DNA of 60,276 bases from RGIG7213 sp045540335 (GCA_045540335.1 JAZQHC010000028.1:1-60276), one strand, 5' to 3'; positions 26,347-34,193 are shown, counted from the stretch's first letter. Translations and numbers: made by a program. Notes: generated by a model not told the origin, from the letters alone.

Positions 26347-27750
26347 TTATTTATCAGTTTTAAAAAATGCTTTTATTGCTTTATGCATATTGTAAACGTC
26401 TGCTTTTGCTACTACTTCATAGGGCGCGTGCATAGATATAACCGGCACACCTACGTCTATGGTGTCTATATTTCGTTCTGCAACATATTTTGCCACCGTT
26501 CCGCCGCCGCCGAAATCAACCTTACCCATTTCACACGCTTGCCATACAACGTCTGCATCGTTAAATATTTGTGCTATTAGCGATGTATATTCACCTGTGG
26601 CATCGTTGGTATCAGATTTTCCGCGTGCACCTGTATATTTGCAAACCCCTATACCGCAGTTAATAAGTGCAGAATTGTTTTTTTCATATGCGTTGGCAAA
26701 ATTAGGATCGTATCCTGCGCAAACATCTGCAGAAATACACATAGAATGCGCGCGTACTGCCCTTTCGCTTTTGCCAAGGGAATGTGAAATATCTGCAATA
26801 AGGTCATCCATAAGGCACCCCTTCATTCCGGTTGCACCGTTAGAGCCTGTTTCTTCTTTATCAGCCAAAAGTACCATTAAGGTGTGTTTGGGATTTTCGA
26901 TTTCAAACAACGCTGTTAGCGAAGGATAGGCACAAACCTTGTCATCGTGCCCGTATGCAGCAATCAAGCTTCTGTCGAAGCCTACGTCTCTTGCTTTAAG
27001 GGCAGGTACTGCCGTTAATTCAGCTGTAAGAAAATCTTCTTCTACAATGCCGTATTTTTCATTCAGCAATGCAAGAACGTTTAATTTTATTTTTTCGCTT
27101 ACTGCGTCATCCTCGTACGGGGCAGAGCCAAGCAAAATATTCAGCGTTTCGCCGTCTATTCCCTCGCTGAGATTTTTGGAATACTGTTCTTTAGAAAGAT
27201 GCGGCAAAAGGTCATTTATATAAAATATGGGATCGTCTTCGTTTTCACCGATGCATACGTTTATTTTTTCGCCGTCCTTCGTAACGATCGTTCCATGCAA
27301 TGCAAGCGGAATAGCCGTCCATTGATATTTTTTAATTCCGCCGTAGTAATGTGTTTTGAAGAAAGCCATTCCACCGGATTCATACAATGGATTTGCCCTT
27401 ATATCTATGGCAGGCGAATCAATATGAGATGCGGCTATACGTATGCCGTTTTCTATATGCTCGCTTCCTATAACGAATAAAAACAAGCTTCTTTCCCTAT
27501 TAAGATAATAATACTTTTCGCCTGCAGAAACTTTAGTGCCAAAAAAATATTCTTTAAATCCGTTCGCTTTGGCAAGCTTCAAAGCTTCAAGTGCGGCATC
27601 TTTGGCGGTTTTTCCTTTATCAAGATACTCTTTATATCCCTTACAATAGTCGTAAGCGGCGATCTTTTCTTCGGGATATTTTTCATACGCCGTTTTCTTT
27701 GTATATGCCAGCCTTTCGTAAAGAAGCTGGCCTTGTGTTTTTTCACTCAC
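26347..27750 (-). CDS. M18-family aminopeptidase
   Basis: A 467-residue metalloaminopeptidase that removes N-terminal, often acidic, residues from peptides in the cytoplasm. Metal and catalytic residues appear in ASHIDSPAIDIR (His and Asp ligands), DKEETGSNGATG (catalytic and ligand Glu), SADVCAGYDPNF, and the late His in VPVISMHAPYEV. The length fits bacterial M18 proteins. It is the last gene of the DUF951-prfA-sua5/coaE-transglycosylase operon and overlaps the transglycosylase gene by eight bases, so translation is likely coupled. Confidence 0.93.
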   Translation of the reverse strand: MSEKTQGQLLYERLAYTKKTAYEKYPEEKIAAYDYCKGYKEYLDKGKTAKDAALEALKLAKANGFKEYFFGTKVSAGEKYYYLNRERSLFLFVIGSEHIENGIRIAASHIDSPAIDIRANPLYESGGMAFFKTHYYGGIKKYQWTAIPLALHGTIVTKDGEKINVCIGENEDDPIFYINDLLPHLSKEQYSKNLSEGIDGETLNILLGSAPYEDDAVSEKIKLNVLALLNEKYGIVEEDFLTAELTAVPALKARDVGFDRSLIAAYGHDDKVCAYPSLTALFEIENPKHTLMVLLADKEETGSNGATGMKGCLMDDLIADISHSLGKSERAVRAHSMCISADVCAGYDPNFANAYEKNNSALINCGIGVCKYTGARGKSDTNDATGEYTSLIAQIFNDADVVWQACEMGKVDFGGGGTVAKYVAERNIDTIDVGVPVISMHAPYEVVAKADVYNMHKAIKAFFKTDK

Positions 27751-28318
27751 TTTCTTGCACCTCCAACAATTTTAAATATATTTCCCTTGCTTGTGATATT
27801 TTTTTTACATAAGATTCTGTTTCGGGGTACGGTATATCTATCAATCTGCCGTTCTTGGCAATTTTATCATCCTTAAGCCATTCCCTTACCTGACCGTGCC
27901 CGGCATTATACGCCGCATATACCGTTTCCCATACGATAAATTCATCATAACAGAATGACAAATAATAAACACCGCATTGAATATTGGTTTGCGGATCTTT
28001 AATGTTTTCACTCTTATAAGGTATTCCCGCCTTGCCGCATATCCATTCATATGTATTTGGCATAAGCTGCATTAAACCGCAAGCACCTTTGGAAGATTCG
28101 GCATTTGGGTTAAATCCGCTTTCCGTTTTTATGATCGCATATACGATATCCTTTGGAACATCGTACATTTCGGAATACTTTTCTACATATTCCGAATACA
28201 TCATCGGATAATCTGCCTTTTCTTTTTCTTGTAAAACATTATCTATAACATAACCAAGCAATATTGCTATTGCTATAAGAAAAATTATCAGAACGCTTCT
28301 TTTAATCGCTTCCGCCAT
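27743..28318 (-). CDS. Lytic transglycosylase (SLT domain)
   Basis: A 191-residue protein with one N-terminal membrane anchor (about 9-27) and a soluble lytic transglycosylase domain (about 50-180) that cleaves peptidoglycan glycan strands. The catalytic Glu is in IIKTESGFNPNAESSKGACG, followed by the GLMQLMPNT block and YNAGHGQVREWL. It resembles the small SLT proteins encoded beside coaE in Firmicutes. The ATG follows the stop of the Sua5-CoaE gene directly, with GGAG eight bases upstream. Confidence 0.92.
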   Translation of the reverse strand: MAEAIKRSVLIIFLIAIAILLGYVIDNVLQEKEKADYPMMYSEYVEKYSEMYDVPKDIVYAIIKTESGFNPNAESSKGACGLMQLMPNTYEWICGKAGIPYKSENIKDPQTNIQCGVYYLSFCYDEFIVWETVYAAYNAGHGQVREWLKDDKIAKNGRLIDIPYPETESYVKKISQAREIYLKLLEVQESE

Positions 28319-29965
28319 TTATTCTCCTTTAAAAATAGATATATATCGATCTGCGTATTCCCGTAATAGATCAATATTACCGTTATTCTCTATAACATAT
28401 GTGCAATTTTTCTTAAAATATTCCGCAGTGTGCTGGTTTTTAATGCGTGCACGCGCTTCCTGCAGTGTTATTTTATCACGAAAAATAATTCTTTGCAGCA
28501 AAATATCTTCATCTGCGATAATAGCCATGGTAGCATCGCATTCTTTATCAAAACCGCTTTCAAACAATTGCGGTGCATCTATAACAACACAAAACGCCCC
28601 ATTTTTTTCGTATTCCGATGCAATAGATTTACTTTTTGCAAGAATATATTTATGCGTTATACGGTTAAGTGCTTTAAGCTCGCTTTCGGAATTTTCGCCA
28701 AAAACTATTTTTGCAAGATTTTTTCTGTTTAATCTGCCGTTTTCTATTACAGCATCGCCAAATTGCAAACGAATTTCCTCAAGCATATCCGTATTGCTTT
28801 CAAGCAACGAGTGATATATTTTATCAGTATCAATACAATGAACGCCGTATTCTTCAAAAATTTGGCACAAAGTACCTTTTCCTGCCCCACTTTGCCCTGT
28901 TAAGCCGATTATCTTAAACGGTTTTGCTTGTATTATATTAAATCCTGCCGCCCTTATCAACCTGTTAAGCACTGCAAGCCCTATCCCATCCGTATCAGGA
29001 ACAACCGAATAAACAGCCTTCGCACAGCTTTTGTTAAAATCGCGCAAATAACCAAACAACACGTTTGCTTGCTGCAGGTGAGATTTTTGAAGATACTTTA
29101 CGTTTTCACCGTAGATATACTCTTTTTGATCTTCATAACACAATATACCCGTTTGAGGATCTTCTATAAGCCGTCTTTTAAAAAAGTCGGAAACATCTTT
29201 TTCTTTTCCCTGCACAAGATATACAGGCATATCCGGCGCGTAATGCTTATATCGCATCCCGGGGGATTCCGCTTTTTGCCCATCGGAAAGCTTTTCTAAA
29301 ACTGCCTGCGAAACCTTCACGTTTTCGCACACACTTTGAAGCATTTGGCAATCCACTGCACCGGGGCGAAGAAGGTTTATTTCATTTTCTGATATTTTAA
29401 CAACGGTAGATTCCAAGCCGATGTCGCAACTGCCGCCGTCAATTATCATTTCTATTTTTCCAAGCAAGTCTTCTATAACATGGCAGGCAGAAGTAGGTGA
29501 AGGTCTTCCCGATGTATTCGCAGAAGGTGCGGCTATTGCAACGCCGCTTTTTTCAATAATTGCACGCGCCACGGGATGTGACGGTATTCTTATTGCAACC
29601 GTATCCATTCCGCCGGTAACACTATCGGGAACAGTTGCTTTTTTGGGCAATATTATCGTTAAAGGCCCGGGGGAAAAGACTTCTGCCAATTTATAATAAA
29701 GCGCGTTTGTATAAGCGTATTTTTCGGCATCCGATGCCTTTGAAATGTGGATTATTAACGGATTATCCGAAGGCCTGCCTTTAGCCTTATATATTTTTTT
29801 TGCGCTGTTTTCATTTGTAGCATCTGCGCCTAAACCATACACGGTTTCCGTGGGAAAGGCAACCAAGCCGCCGTTTTTTATTATTCGTGCCGCTTTTTCT
29901 ATTATTTCGGCGTTTTCTTTACAAAAAACGTCGCCGATTATTTTTACAACTTCCGTTTCAATCAT
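28319..29965 (-). CDS. sua5-coaE: Fusion of threonylcarbamoyl-AMP synthase (Sua5) and dephospho-CoA kinase (CoaE)
   Basis: One uninterrupted 548-codon frame joins two complete enzymes. Residues about 15-205 are the YrdC/TsaC domain (FPTETVYGLGADA, KGRPSDNPL, RIPSHPVA, PSANTSGRPSPT, GLESTVV), which makes threonylcarbamoyl-AMP for t6A tRNA modification. Residues about 235-345 are the Sua5 C-terminal domain (SPGMRYKHYAPDMPV). Residues about 349-548 are CoaE, the last step of CoA synthesis, with P-loop GLTGQSGAGKG and DAPQLFESG. The junction is short (NIIQAKPFKIIGLTG). The frame overlaps prfA by four bases (ATGA) and abuts the transglycosylase gene. Read as a real fusion, because both halves are full length. 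Confidence 0.93.
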   Translation of the reverse strand: MIETEVVKIIGDVFCKENAEIIEKAARIIKNGGLVAFPTETVYGLGADATNENSAKKIYKAKGRPSDNPLIIHISKASDAEKYAYTNALYYKLAEVFSPGPLTIILPKKATVPDSVTGGMDTVAIRIPSHPVARAIIEKSGVAIAAPSANTSGRPSPTSACHVIEDLLGKIEMIIDGGSCDIGLESTVVKISENEINLLRPGAVDCQMLQSVCENVKVSQAVLEKLSDGQKAESPGMRYKHYAPDMPVYLVQGKEKDVSDFFKRRLIEDPQTGILCYEDQKEYIYGENVKYLQKSHLQQANVLFGYLRDFNKSCAKAVYSVVPDTDGIGLAVLNRLIRAAGFNIIQAKPFKIIGLTGQSGAGKGTLCQIFEEYGVHCIDTDKIYHSLLESNTDMLEEIRLQFGDAVIENGRLNRKNLAKIVFGENSESELKALNRITHKYILAKSKSIASEYEKNGAFCVVIDAPQLFESGFDKECDATMAIIADEDILLQRIIFRDKITLQEARARIKNQHTAEYFKKNCTYVIENNGNIDLLREYADRYISIFKGE

Positions 29966-31023
29966 GATTTAAGCCTTTCCGCTGTATCGACGTTTATTAT
30001 ATAGTCTATCATTTCGGAAATATCGCCATTTAAAAAGCTGTCTAAGGAATACATGGTATATCCAACCCTGTGATCTGTCACTCTTCCCTGCGGATAGTTA
30101 TACGTTCTGATACGTTCGCTTCTGTCGCCTGTTCCAACCTGGCTTTTTCTTTCATCCGCTATCTTATCATGCTGTTCACGGGTTTTCATATCATAAAGCT
30201 TTGTTCTCAACAGCTTCATTGCTTTATCTTTATTTTTATACTGACTTCTTTCATCCTGACATTCTATAATTATGCCCGTAGGTTTATGGTAAAGCCTAAT
30301 TGCAGATTCTGTTTTGTTAACGTGCTGGCCGCCTGCACCGCTGCTTTTACAGGTTTCAAATTTGATATCCGCGGGGTTTATTTCAACCTCTACATCCTCT
30401 GCTTCCGGTAAAACGGCAACTGTAACCGTTGATGTGTGTATTCTGCCCTGTGCTTCCGTTTCCGGTACACGCTGAACACGGTGAACACCGGATTCGAACT
30501 TAAGCTTGGAATACGCACCTTCGCCCATAACGGTAAATGAAACCTCTTTTAATCCGCCAAGGCCCGTTTCGTTCATATTAAGAAGCTCGGTTTTCCAACC
30601 GACAGATTCCGCATACATAGTGTACATACGGTAAAGAACATACGAAAAAAGTGCCGCTTCATCTCCGCCTGCACCTGCCCTTATTTCGATAACAACGTTT
30701 TTATCGTCATTTTCATCTCTCGGCAAAAGCAGTATTTTTAATTCATCAAGGCATTTTTCGCATCCTTCCTTGCCTTCTTGAATCTCTTCGTTGGCAAGGG
30801 CGCGCATTTCTTCATCGGGCTTTTCCAAAAGCAATTCTTCTGCTTCCTGTTGCATTTGTTGATAATGCTTAAATTCCCTGTATTTTTCGATTATAGGCGA
30901 CAAACGCTTATATTCCTTCATGAGGGCCTTGTACTTATCTTTATCGGAAATAACGTCGCTATCCGCCAAATCGTTTTCTATTTGGGCAAATTTTTCTTCC
31001 GCCTCTTTAAGTTTATCAAGCAT
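29962..31023 (-). CDS. prfA: Peptide chain release factor 1
   Basis: RF1 ends translation at UAA and UAG. The 353-residue product has the N-terminal helical domain, the catalytic GGQ loop in KSSGAGGQHVNKTESA, and the following RIRTYNYPQGRVTDHRVGY block typical of RF1. It overlaps DUF951 by eight bases at its start and Sua5-CoaE by four at its end, and its own ribosome binding site is weak, so it is probably translated by coupling. In many Firmicutes prmC, which methylates the GGQ glutamine, follows prfA; here it does not. Confidence 0.97.
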   Translation of the reverse strand: MLDKLKEAEEKFAQIENDLADSDVISDKDKYKALMKEYKRLSPIIEKYREFKHYQQMQQEAEELLLEKPDEEMRALANEEIQEGKEGCEKCLDELKILLLPRDENDDKNVVIEIRAGAGGDEAALFSYVLYRMYTMYAESVGWKTELLNMNETGLGGLKEVSFTVMGEGAYSKLKFESGVHRVQRVPETEAQGRIHTSTVTVAVLPEAEDVEVEINPADIKFETCKSSGAGGQHVNKTESAIRLYHKPTGIIIECQDERSQYKNKDKAMKLLRTKLYDMKTREQHDKIADERKSQVGTGDRSERIRTYNYPQGRVTDHRVGYTMYSLDSFLNGDISEMIDYIINVDTAERLKS

Positions 31024-31222
31024 TTCCGTTATTCTCCGAACTTTCTATTTTTTTGATATTTTTTTCCAATTTAACGCGCGGAACGGTTACGTCGCGCATA
31101 CAAGTTTCGCACATTATCCTGATATCCGAGCCGACGCGAAGAACCTTAAAGGATTTTCCGCCGCAGGGATGTTGCTTTTTCATGACAAGCACGTCGCCCA
31201 CATTTATCTTCGGTATTTCCAT
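31016..31222 (-). CDS. DUF951 family protein
   Basis: A 68-residue protein of the small DUF951 family found across Firmicutes; its function is not established. The sequence opens KINVGDVLVMKKQHPCGGKSFKVLRVG and holds three cysteines (HPCGG and CETC), which may bind metal. Its GDVLVMKK start suggests a small beta barrel, perhaps nucleic-acid binding. It is the first gene of the five-gene overlapping operon, from the promoter at 31252-31280, with GAGGTAT upstream of the ATG. Confidence 0.88.
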   Translation of the reverse strand: MEIPKINVGDVLVMKKQHPCGGKSFKVLRVGSDIRIMCETCMRDVTVPRVKLEKNIKKIESSENNGNA

Positions 31223-31237
31223 ACATACCTCGCAAAA

Positions 31238-31280
31238 AACTGATATGTTATATTATAACATATCAGTTTATTTAATTCAA
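31238..31280 (-). promoter_or_regulatory. Promoter inside a 31-base palindrome that also reads as a terminator
   Basis: Minus strand TTGAAT (31275-31280), 17 bases, TATAAT (31252-31257) drives the DUF951 operon. The -10 box sits at the centre of a perfect 14-base inverted repeat (31238-31268, arms AACTGATATGTTAT and ATAACATATCAGTT). That repeat is followed by a T run in the minus direction and so forms a hairpin terminator for the upstream nitroreductase transcript. The dyad could also be an operator. Confidence 0.7.
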
Positions 31281-31325
31281 TATAATTATTATAAAATTTT
31301 ATACACGCCGCCCCGGCATTACAAT

Positions 31326-31847
31326 TCACACACGGCGTATATAGTCGCTTTTTCTTGGACGCGCATCGGGATATTCACCGTTTCTGTACCCTAAAACGCA
31401 GTTACCTATACCAACGTAATTTTCGCCAACGCCCCATTGCTTTAATAATTCTTTACCTTCTTTCGTTTGAAAGGTTTCCTTTGCGCGGTGTATCCAGCAG
31501 GAATCAACGCCCACAGCGTGTGCTGCGTTAAGAAGGTTGCCCATAACAAGGCTTCCGTCTTCCAAGTAGGTAGATACGTTTTTATCTGCAAATACAATAA
31601 CAACAGTAGGCGCACCGTAAAACGGATCGCTGCCAAAGCCCATTATACTTGCATTTATACGGCTAAGTGTCTGTATTGTTTTTTTATCCTGAACAACTAC
31701 CATCAAAGGCGATTGCCTGCCCATTCCGGTAGGGGCGTAAGTACCTGCCTTCAATATTGCTTCAAGCGCGCTTTCTTCCACTTGCTTATCCGAAAAACTG
31801 CGAATACTTCTTCTTTCCATCAATGATTTTATAACTGCATTTTCCAT
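31326..31847 (-). CDS. Nitroreductase-family flavoprotein
   Basis: A 173-residue protein of the nitroreductase/FMN oxidoreductase fold. It shows the FMN-binding opening ERRSIRSFSDKQV, APTGMGRQSPLMVVV, the middle GSLVMGNLLNAAHAVGVDSCWI and C-terminal GIGNCVLGY. Such enzymes reduce nitroaromatics, quinones or flavins with NAD(P)H; the natural substrate is not predictable. AAGGTGG lies upstream of the ATG. It is a single gene with its own likely promoter (31871-31899). Confidence 0.9.
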   Translation of the reverse strand: MENAVIKSLMERRSIRSFSDKQVEESALEAILKAGTYAPTGMGRQSPLMVVVQDKKTIQTLSRINASIMGFGSDPFYGAPTVVIVFADKNVSTYLEDGSLVMGNLLNAAHAVGVDSCWIHRAKETFQTKEGKELLKQWGVGENYVGIGNCVLGYRNGEYPDARPRKSDYIRRV

Positions 31848-31870
31848 TATACATCCACCTTTTTTATTTT

Positions 31871-31899
31871 AATTTACCATATTATTTTCATTTTTTCAA
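31871..31899 (-). promoter_or_regulatory. Probable promoter of the nitroreductase gene
   Basis: Minus strand TTGAAA (31894-31899), 17 bases, TAAATT (31871-31876). The -10 box has one mismatch to consensus. It lies 24 bases before the start codon. Confidence 0.5.
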
Positions 31900-31992
31900 T
31901 ATGTACATATAAACTTTCGGTACAACACAAAAAGATCAGTGCAAAGCGTGATGTTCTTAGCGGAGAAATCATAAAATATTGACATACCCACG

Positions 31993-32040
31993 GTAGGGGA
32001 GAACTGTGTTCGCCCGCGGGCGTTCAAAGAACGCCCCTAC
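31993..32040. repeat. GC-rich palindromic intergenic repeat
   Basis: GTAGGGG (31993-31999) pairs with CCCCTAC (32034-32040), enclosing GAAC/GTTC and the self-complementary CGCCCGCGGGCG. The surroundings (31900-32077) hold no gene. This looks like an interspersed palindromic unit of the kind common in gut Clostridia. Confidence 0.6.
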
Positions 32041-32077
32041 GGATAAGCGAAATTAGATATGCAGAAAGCAAATAATT

Positions 32078-32111
32078 AACCCCGACAGATTTTTTAATTT
32101 CTGTCGGGGTT
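32078..32111 (-). terminator. Terminator downstream of the small membrane protein gene
   Basis: AACCCCGACAG and CTGTCGGGGTT form an 11-base perfect stem with a 12-base AT loop, 58 bases past the stop of the minus-strand gene at 32169. Flanks are AT-rich in both directions. Confidence 0.75.
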
Positions 32112-32168
32112 TGTTTATTCTGTTCGATAAATTGGAATTTGTCGATTGCGCGAACTGGAAATTTTTCT

Positions 32169-32705
32169 CTATTTGTTGCAGAACTTATGTAACTCAACAA
32201 ACAAGGCAATGACAAATATAATTTCTGCTATTAAAAGCGTAACAGCAACCCAAAAAGCCGAGAACATACAGCCTATGACTAATGATACTATCGGAATAAT
32301 GATTGAAAAAACTCGATAGTTAATTGACCTATATAGCCAGGAATACGGAAGCAAGTGCGCTCCAAAAACCATCGCATATACCATTACCATCTTGTCGGGC
32401 ACAGCACTAAATACCCACATCACAATCAGCAGATACAAAAATTGATTGCAGGTAAACAGAAACCCCACATTGCCAAGCGGATTGCTTTTATCAAAAATAT
32501 CGGTCTTTAATATTTTACCTATCAACCATGCAATTGGCATCAATGGACACGAGCAACAAAACACGAGCATATTCTCTTGCTGCTGAGGCAAATCCAGTAT
32601 TACTACGATTAGAATCAAACACCAAATGAATACAGATGCGCAAATGAAAGGTAATCCCTTCTTTTGTTTTACCGTAATATCGTTTCTTAGTTCATCCAAG
32701 TTCAT
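32169..32705 (-). CDS. Small polytopic membrane protein (DUF7010-like)
   Basis: A 178-residue protein with about six hydrophobic segments and a short cytoplasmic N-terminus (MNLDELRNDITVKQKKGLPF). I believe it matches the DUF7010 family of uncharacterised membrane proteins, but this is from memory. The frame extends six bases to an earlier ATG, but that codon directly abuts the GGAGGA site; ATG 32705 has proper six-base spacing and is the start. Upstream lies a long repeat whose embedded promoter points at this gene. It has no clear partner. Confidence 0.75.
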   Translation of the reverse strand: MNLDELRNDITVKQKKGLPFICASVFIWCLILIVVILDLPQQQENMLVFCCSCPLMPIAWLIGKILKTDIFDKSNPLGNVGFLFTCNQFLYLLIVMWVFSAVPDKMVMVYAMVFGAHLLPYSWLYRSINYRVFSIIIPIVSLVIGCMFSAFWVAVTLLIAEIIFVIALFVELHKFCNK

Positions 32706-32727
32706 TTTCATTCCTCCGTCAAATTCT

Positions 32728-33046
32728 TATCGTTCTGTTTTATCGCCAGTTTCGCCTTTGTATTACAAAGGCATCGGGCAAAGCCCATACCCCTAAAGTT
32801 TCTCGCGTCTTAAGGCTCCCTCCGGGAGGGAGCTCCCGACGAAGTCCGGTGAGGGAGAGCGCGTTACAATGAAGTTAGCACAAACCTAAAGTCACGCGGG
32901 CTCCTTCCGTCACGTTCCGCGTGCCACCTTCCTCCCGGAGGAAGGCTTTTTTGCTACTCTCATTATAACACAAATCGGCAGAGAAAACAAGTTCTCCGCC
33001 GATTTTTTGCGCCTTCCTATTTCTCCGCTAAGAATACAGAGAGAAG
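32728..33046 (-). repeat. 319-bp interspersed repeat, copy A
   Basis: This stretch recurs inverted at 59841-60161 with high identity over its whole length and similar ends (TTATCGTTCTG at one side, CAGAGAGAAG at the other). It has no protein-coding frame. It holds hairpins such as GGCTCCCTCC/GGGAGGGAGC and CCTTCCTCC/GGAGGAAGG and a promoter at 32962-32990 reading minus. It fills the whole gap between the EamA and DUF7010-like genes. Confidence 0.9.
32962..32990 (-). promoter_or_regulatory. Promoter embedded in repeat copy A
   Basis: Minus strand TTGTTT (32985-32990), 17 bases, TATAAT (32962-32967). The same promoter, including the full spacer, is present in copy B. It faces the DUF7010-like gene 257 bases downstream. 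Confidence 0.65.
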
Positions 33047-33061
33047 CACCGATCTTTTTTA

Positions 33062-33970
33062 TTACAACAATTCGCTTAACGCAAGCATCGCAAGTGCAAC
33101 AATTGCAATAGCCATACCGATAGCGTGGCGGCCGCTGATTTTTTCGCGGAAAACAGTCATCGCCATTAAAACGGAAAGCATCGTTGTTCCGCCGTTTTGT
33201 ATCGGAAACAAGAATGCACTTGGCAACACACCGGACAGATATAAATTAACCTTATTTAAAAAGGCAATAAAAATACCGCAAACCAAAGTAAGTAACAAAA
33301 GCTTTTTAGTTTTTATTGGGATAAGAACATGGGTCTCGTCATGCTGTTTTTCTTCAATCTTACAGCTGATAAGATAACTTACAGTACAGAATACCGCCGC
33401 AGTGATAAACGCTATTGCGAGGAATGCACCCGTTTCATTTGAATGCGAGGATTTCTGCTGTATTTTCTGCATAATACCGATAGAACCAAGAAATATAAAC
33501 GCCAAAAAGCAGAACAGAAGCCATTTTACACTTTTTTTCTTTTGGTTTTGTTGTTTATCAGTTGAAAAATACGCGGCAACTATCATAAGTATAGTGCCGA
33601 AAACCTTCCATTTGGAAAGCGGCTCATCCCAAATTATGTATCCTGAAAACGCAGGAAGAATCATGGAAGAGGTTATTAACAAAATTGTAAACGACATAGG
33701 ACCGCAATTAAGAGCGTTTAATTTAAACACACCGCTTAACGCTGTAACAGCGCCAAATAAAATACCAAAAAACAAAGTAAACACAGATATGTGCAAATCC
33801 GTTAAAATACCTACAACCAGCAAAATTATCGATGCCGACGTATATATGCACATATTTACCTTGTAGTTATCAGACTGTTTTCTTACTGCCCTTTTGCCAA
33901 AATAATTATAAAACGATGAATATGCAACGTTAGCGCAAACCGACATTGTTAAAAGTAAATAATCCAACAA
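33062..33970 (-). CDS. EamA/DMT-superfamily transporter
   Basis: A 302-residue protein with about ten membrane helices in two EamA-like halves (second half from about residue 150). The helix-loop pattern fits drug/metabolite transporters: YIIWDEPLSKWKVFGTILMI in half one, and AMTVFREKISGRHAIGMAIAI in half two. The substrate is unknown. The start is TTG 33970 with GGGTGTGAT upstream; an internal ATG eight codons later lacks a site. A Fur-type palindrome lies about 120 bases upstream, hinting at metal-responsive control. Confidence 0.85.
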   Translation of the reverse strand: MLDYLLLTMSVCANVAYSSFYNYFGKRAVRKQSDNYKVNMCIYTSASIILLVVGILTDLHISVFTLFFGILFGAVTALSGVFKLNALNCGPMSFTILLITSSMILPAFSGYIIWDEPLSKWKVFGTILMIVAAYFSTDKQQNQKKKSVKWLLFCFLAFIFLGSIGIMQKIQQKSSHSNETGAFLAIAFITAAVFCTVSYLISCKIEEKQHDETHVLIPIKTKKLLLLTLVCGIFIAFLNKVNLYLSGVLPSAFLFPIQNGGTTMLSVLMAMTVFREKISGRHAIGMAIAIVALAMLALSELL

Positions 33971-34086
33971 AAATCACACCCTTTTTGAAACACTCACGTT
34001 AAGTTATCATAATTCACACGATAATTAAAGCGAAATTTGATAATTTTTTTGTATTTTTTGAAAATAAAATACAATATATTAAAAAA

Positions 34087-34107
34087 TAATGATAACTATT
34101 ATCATTA
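34087..34107. promoter_or_regulatory. Fur-like box upstream of the EamA gene
   Basis: TAATGATAA-CTA-TTATCATTA is a perfect 9-base inverted repeat. Its core TGATAAC-T-ATTATCA (34090-34104) differs at one position from the 7-1-7 Fur consensus TGATAAT-N-ATTATCA of Bacillus. No well-formed promoter was identified between it and the EamA start, so binding and target remain inferred. The rest of 33971-34129 is AT-rich. Confidence 0.5.
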
Positions 34108-34129
34108 TTAACAAACAGTATCGTAAAAT

Positions 34130-34165
34130 AAAACAAATCGCTTGAAAAAGCAAGCGATTTGTTTT
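34130..34165 (-). terminator. Terminator of the symporter gene
   Basis: AAAACAAATCGCTTG, loop AAAAAG, CAAGCGATTTGTTTT: a 15-base perfect stem, 29 bases beyond the stop of the minus-strand symporter gene, with T residues after it. Confidence 0.88.
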
Positions 34166-34193
34166 ATTTATTGTATTGATTAAATACTAAAAA

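Noticed and set aside
32024..32215. Short minus-strand frame covering the terminator region
   Set aside because: Overlaps the 32078-32111 terminator, the palindromic repeat and the end of the membrane protein gene; no ribosome binding site.
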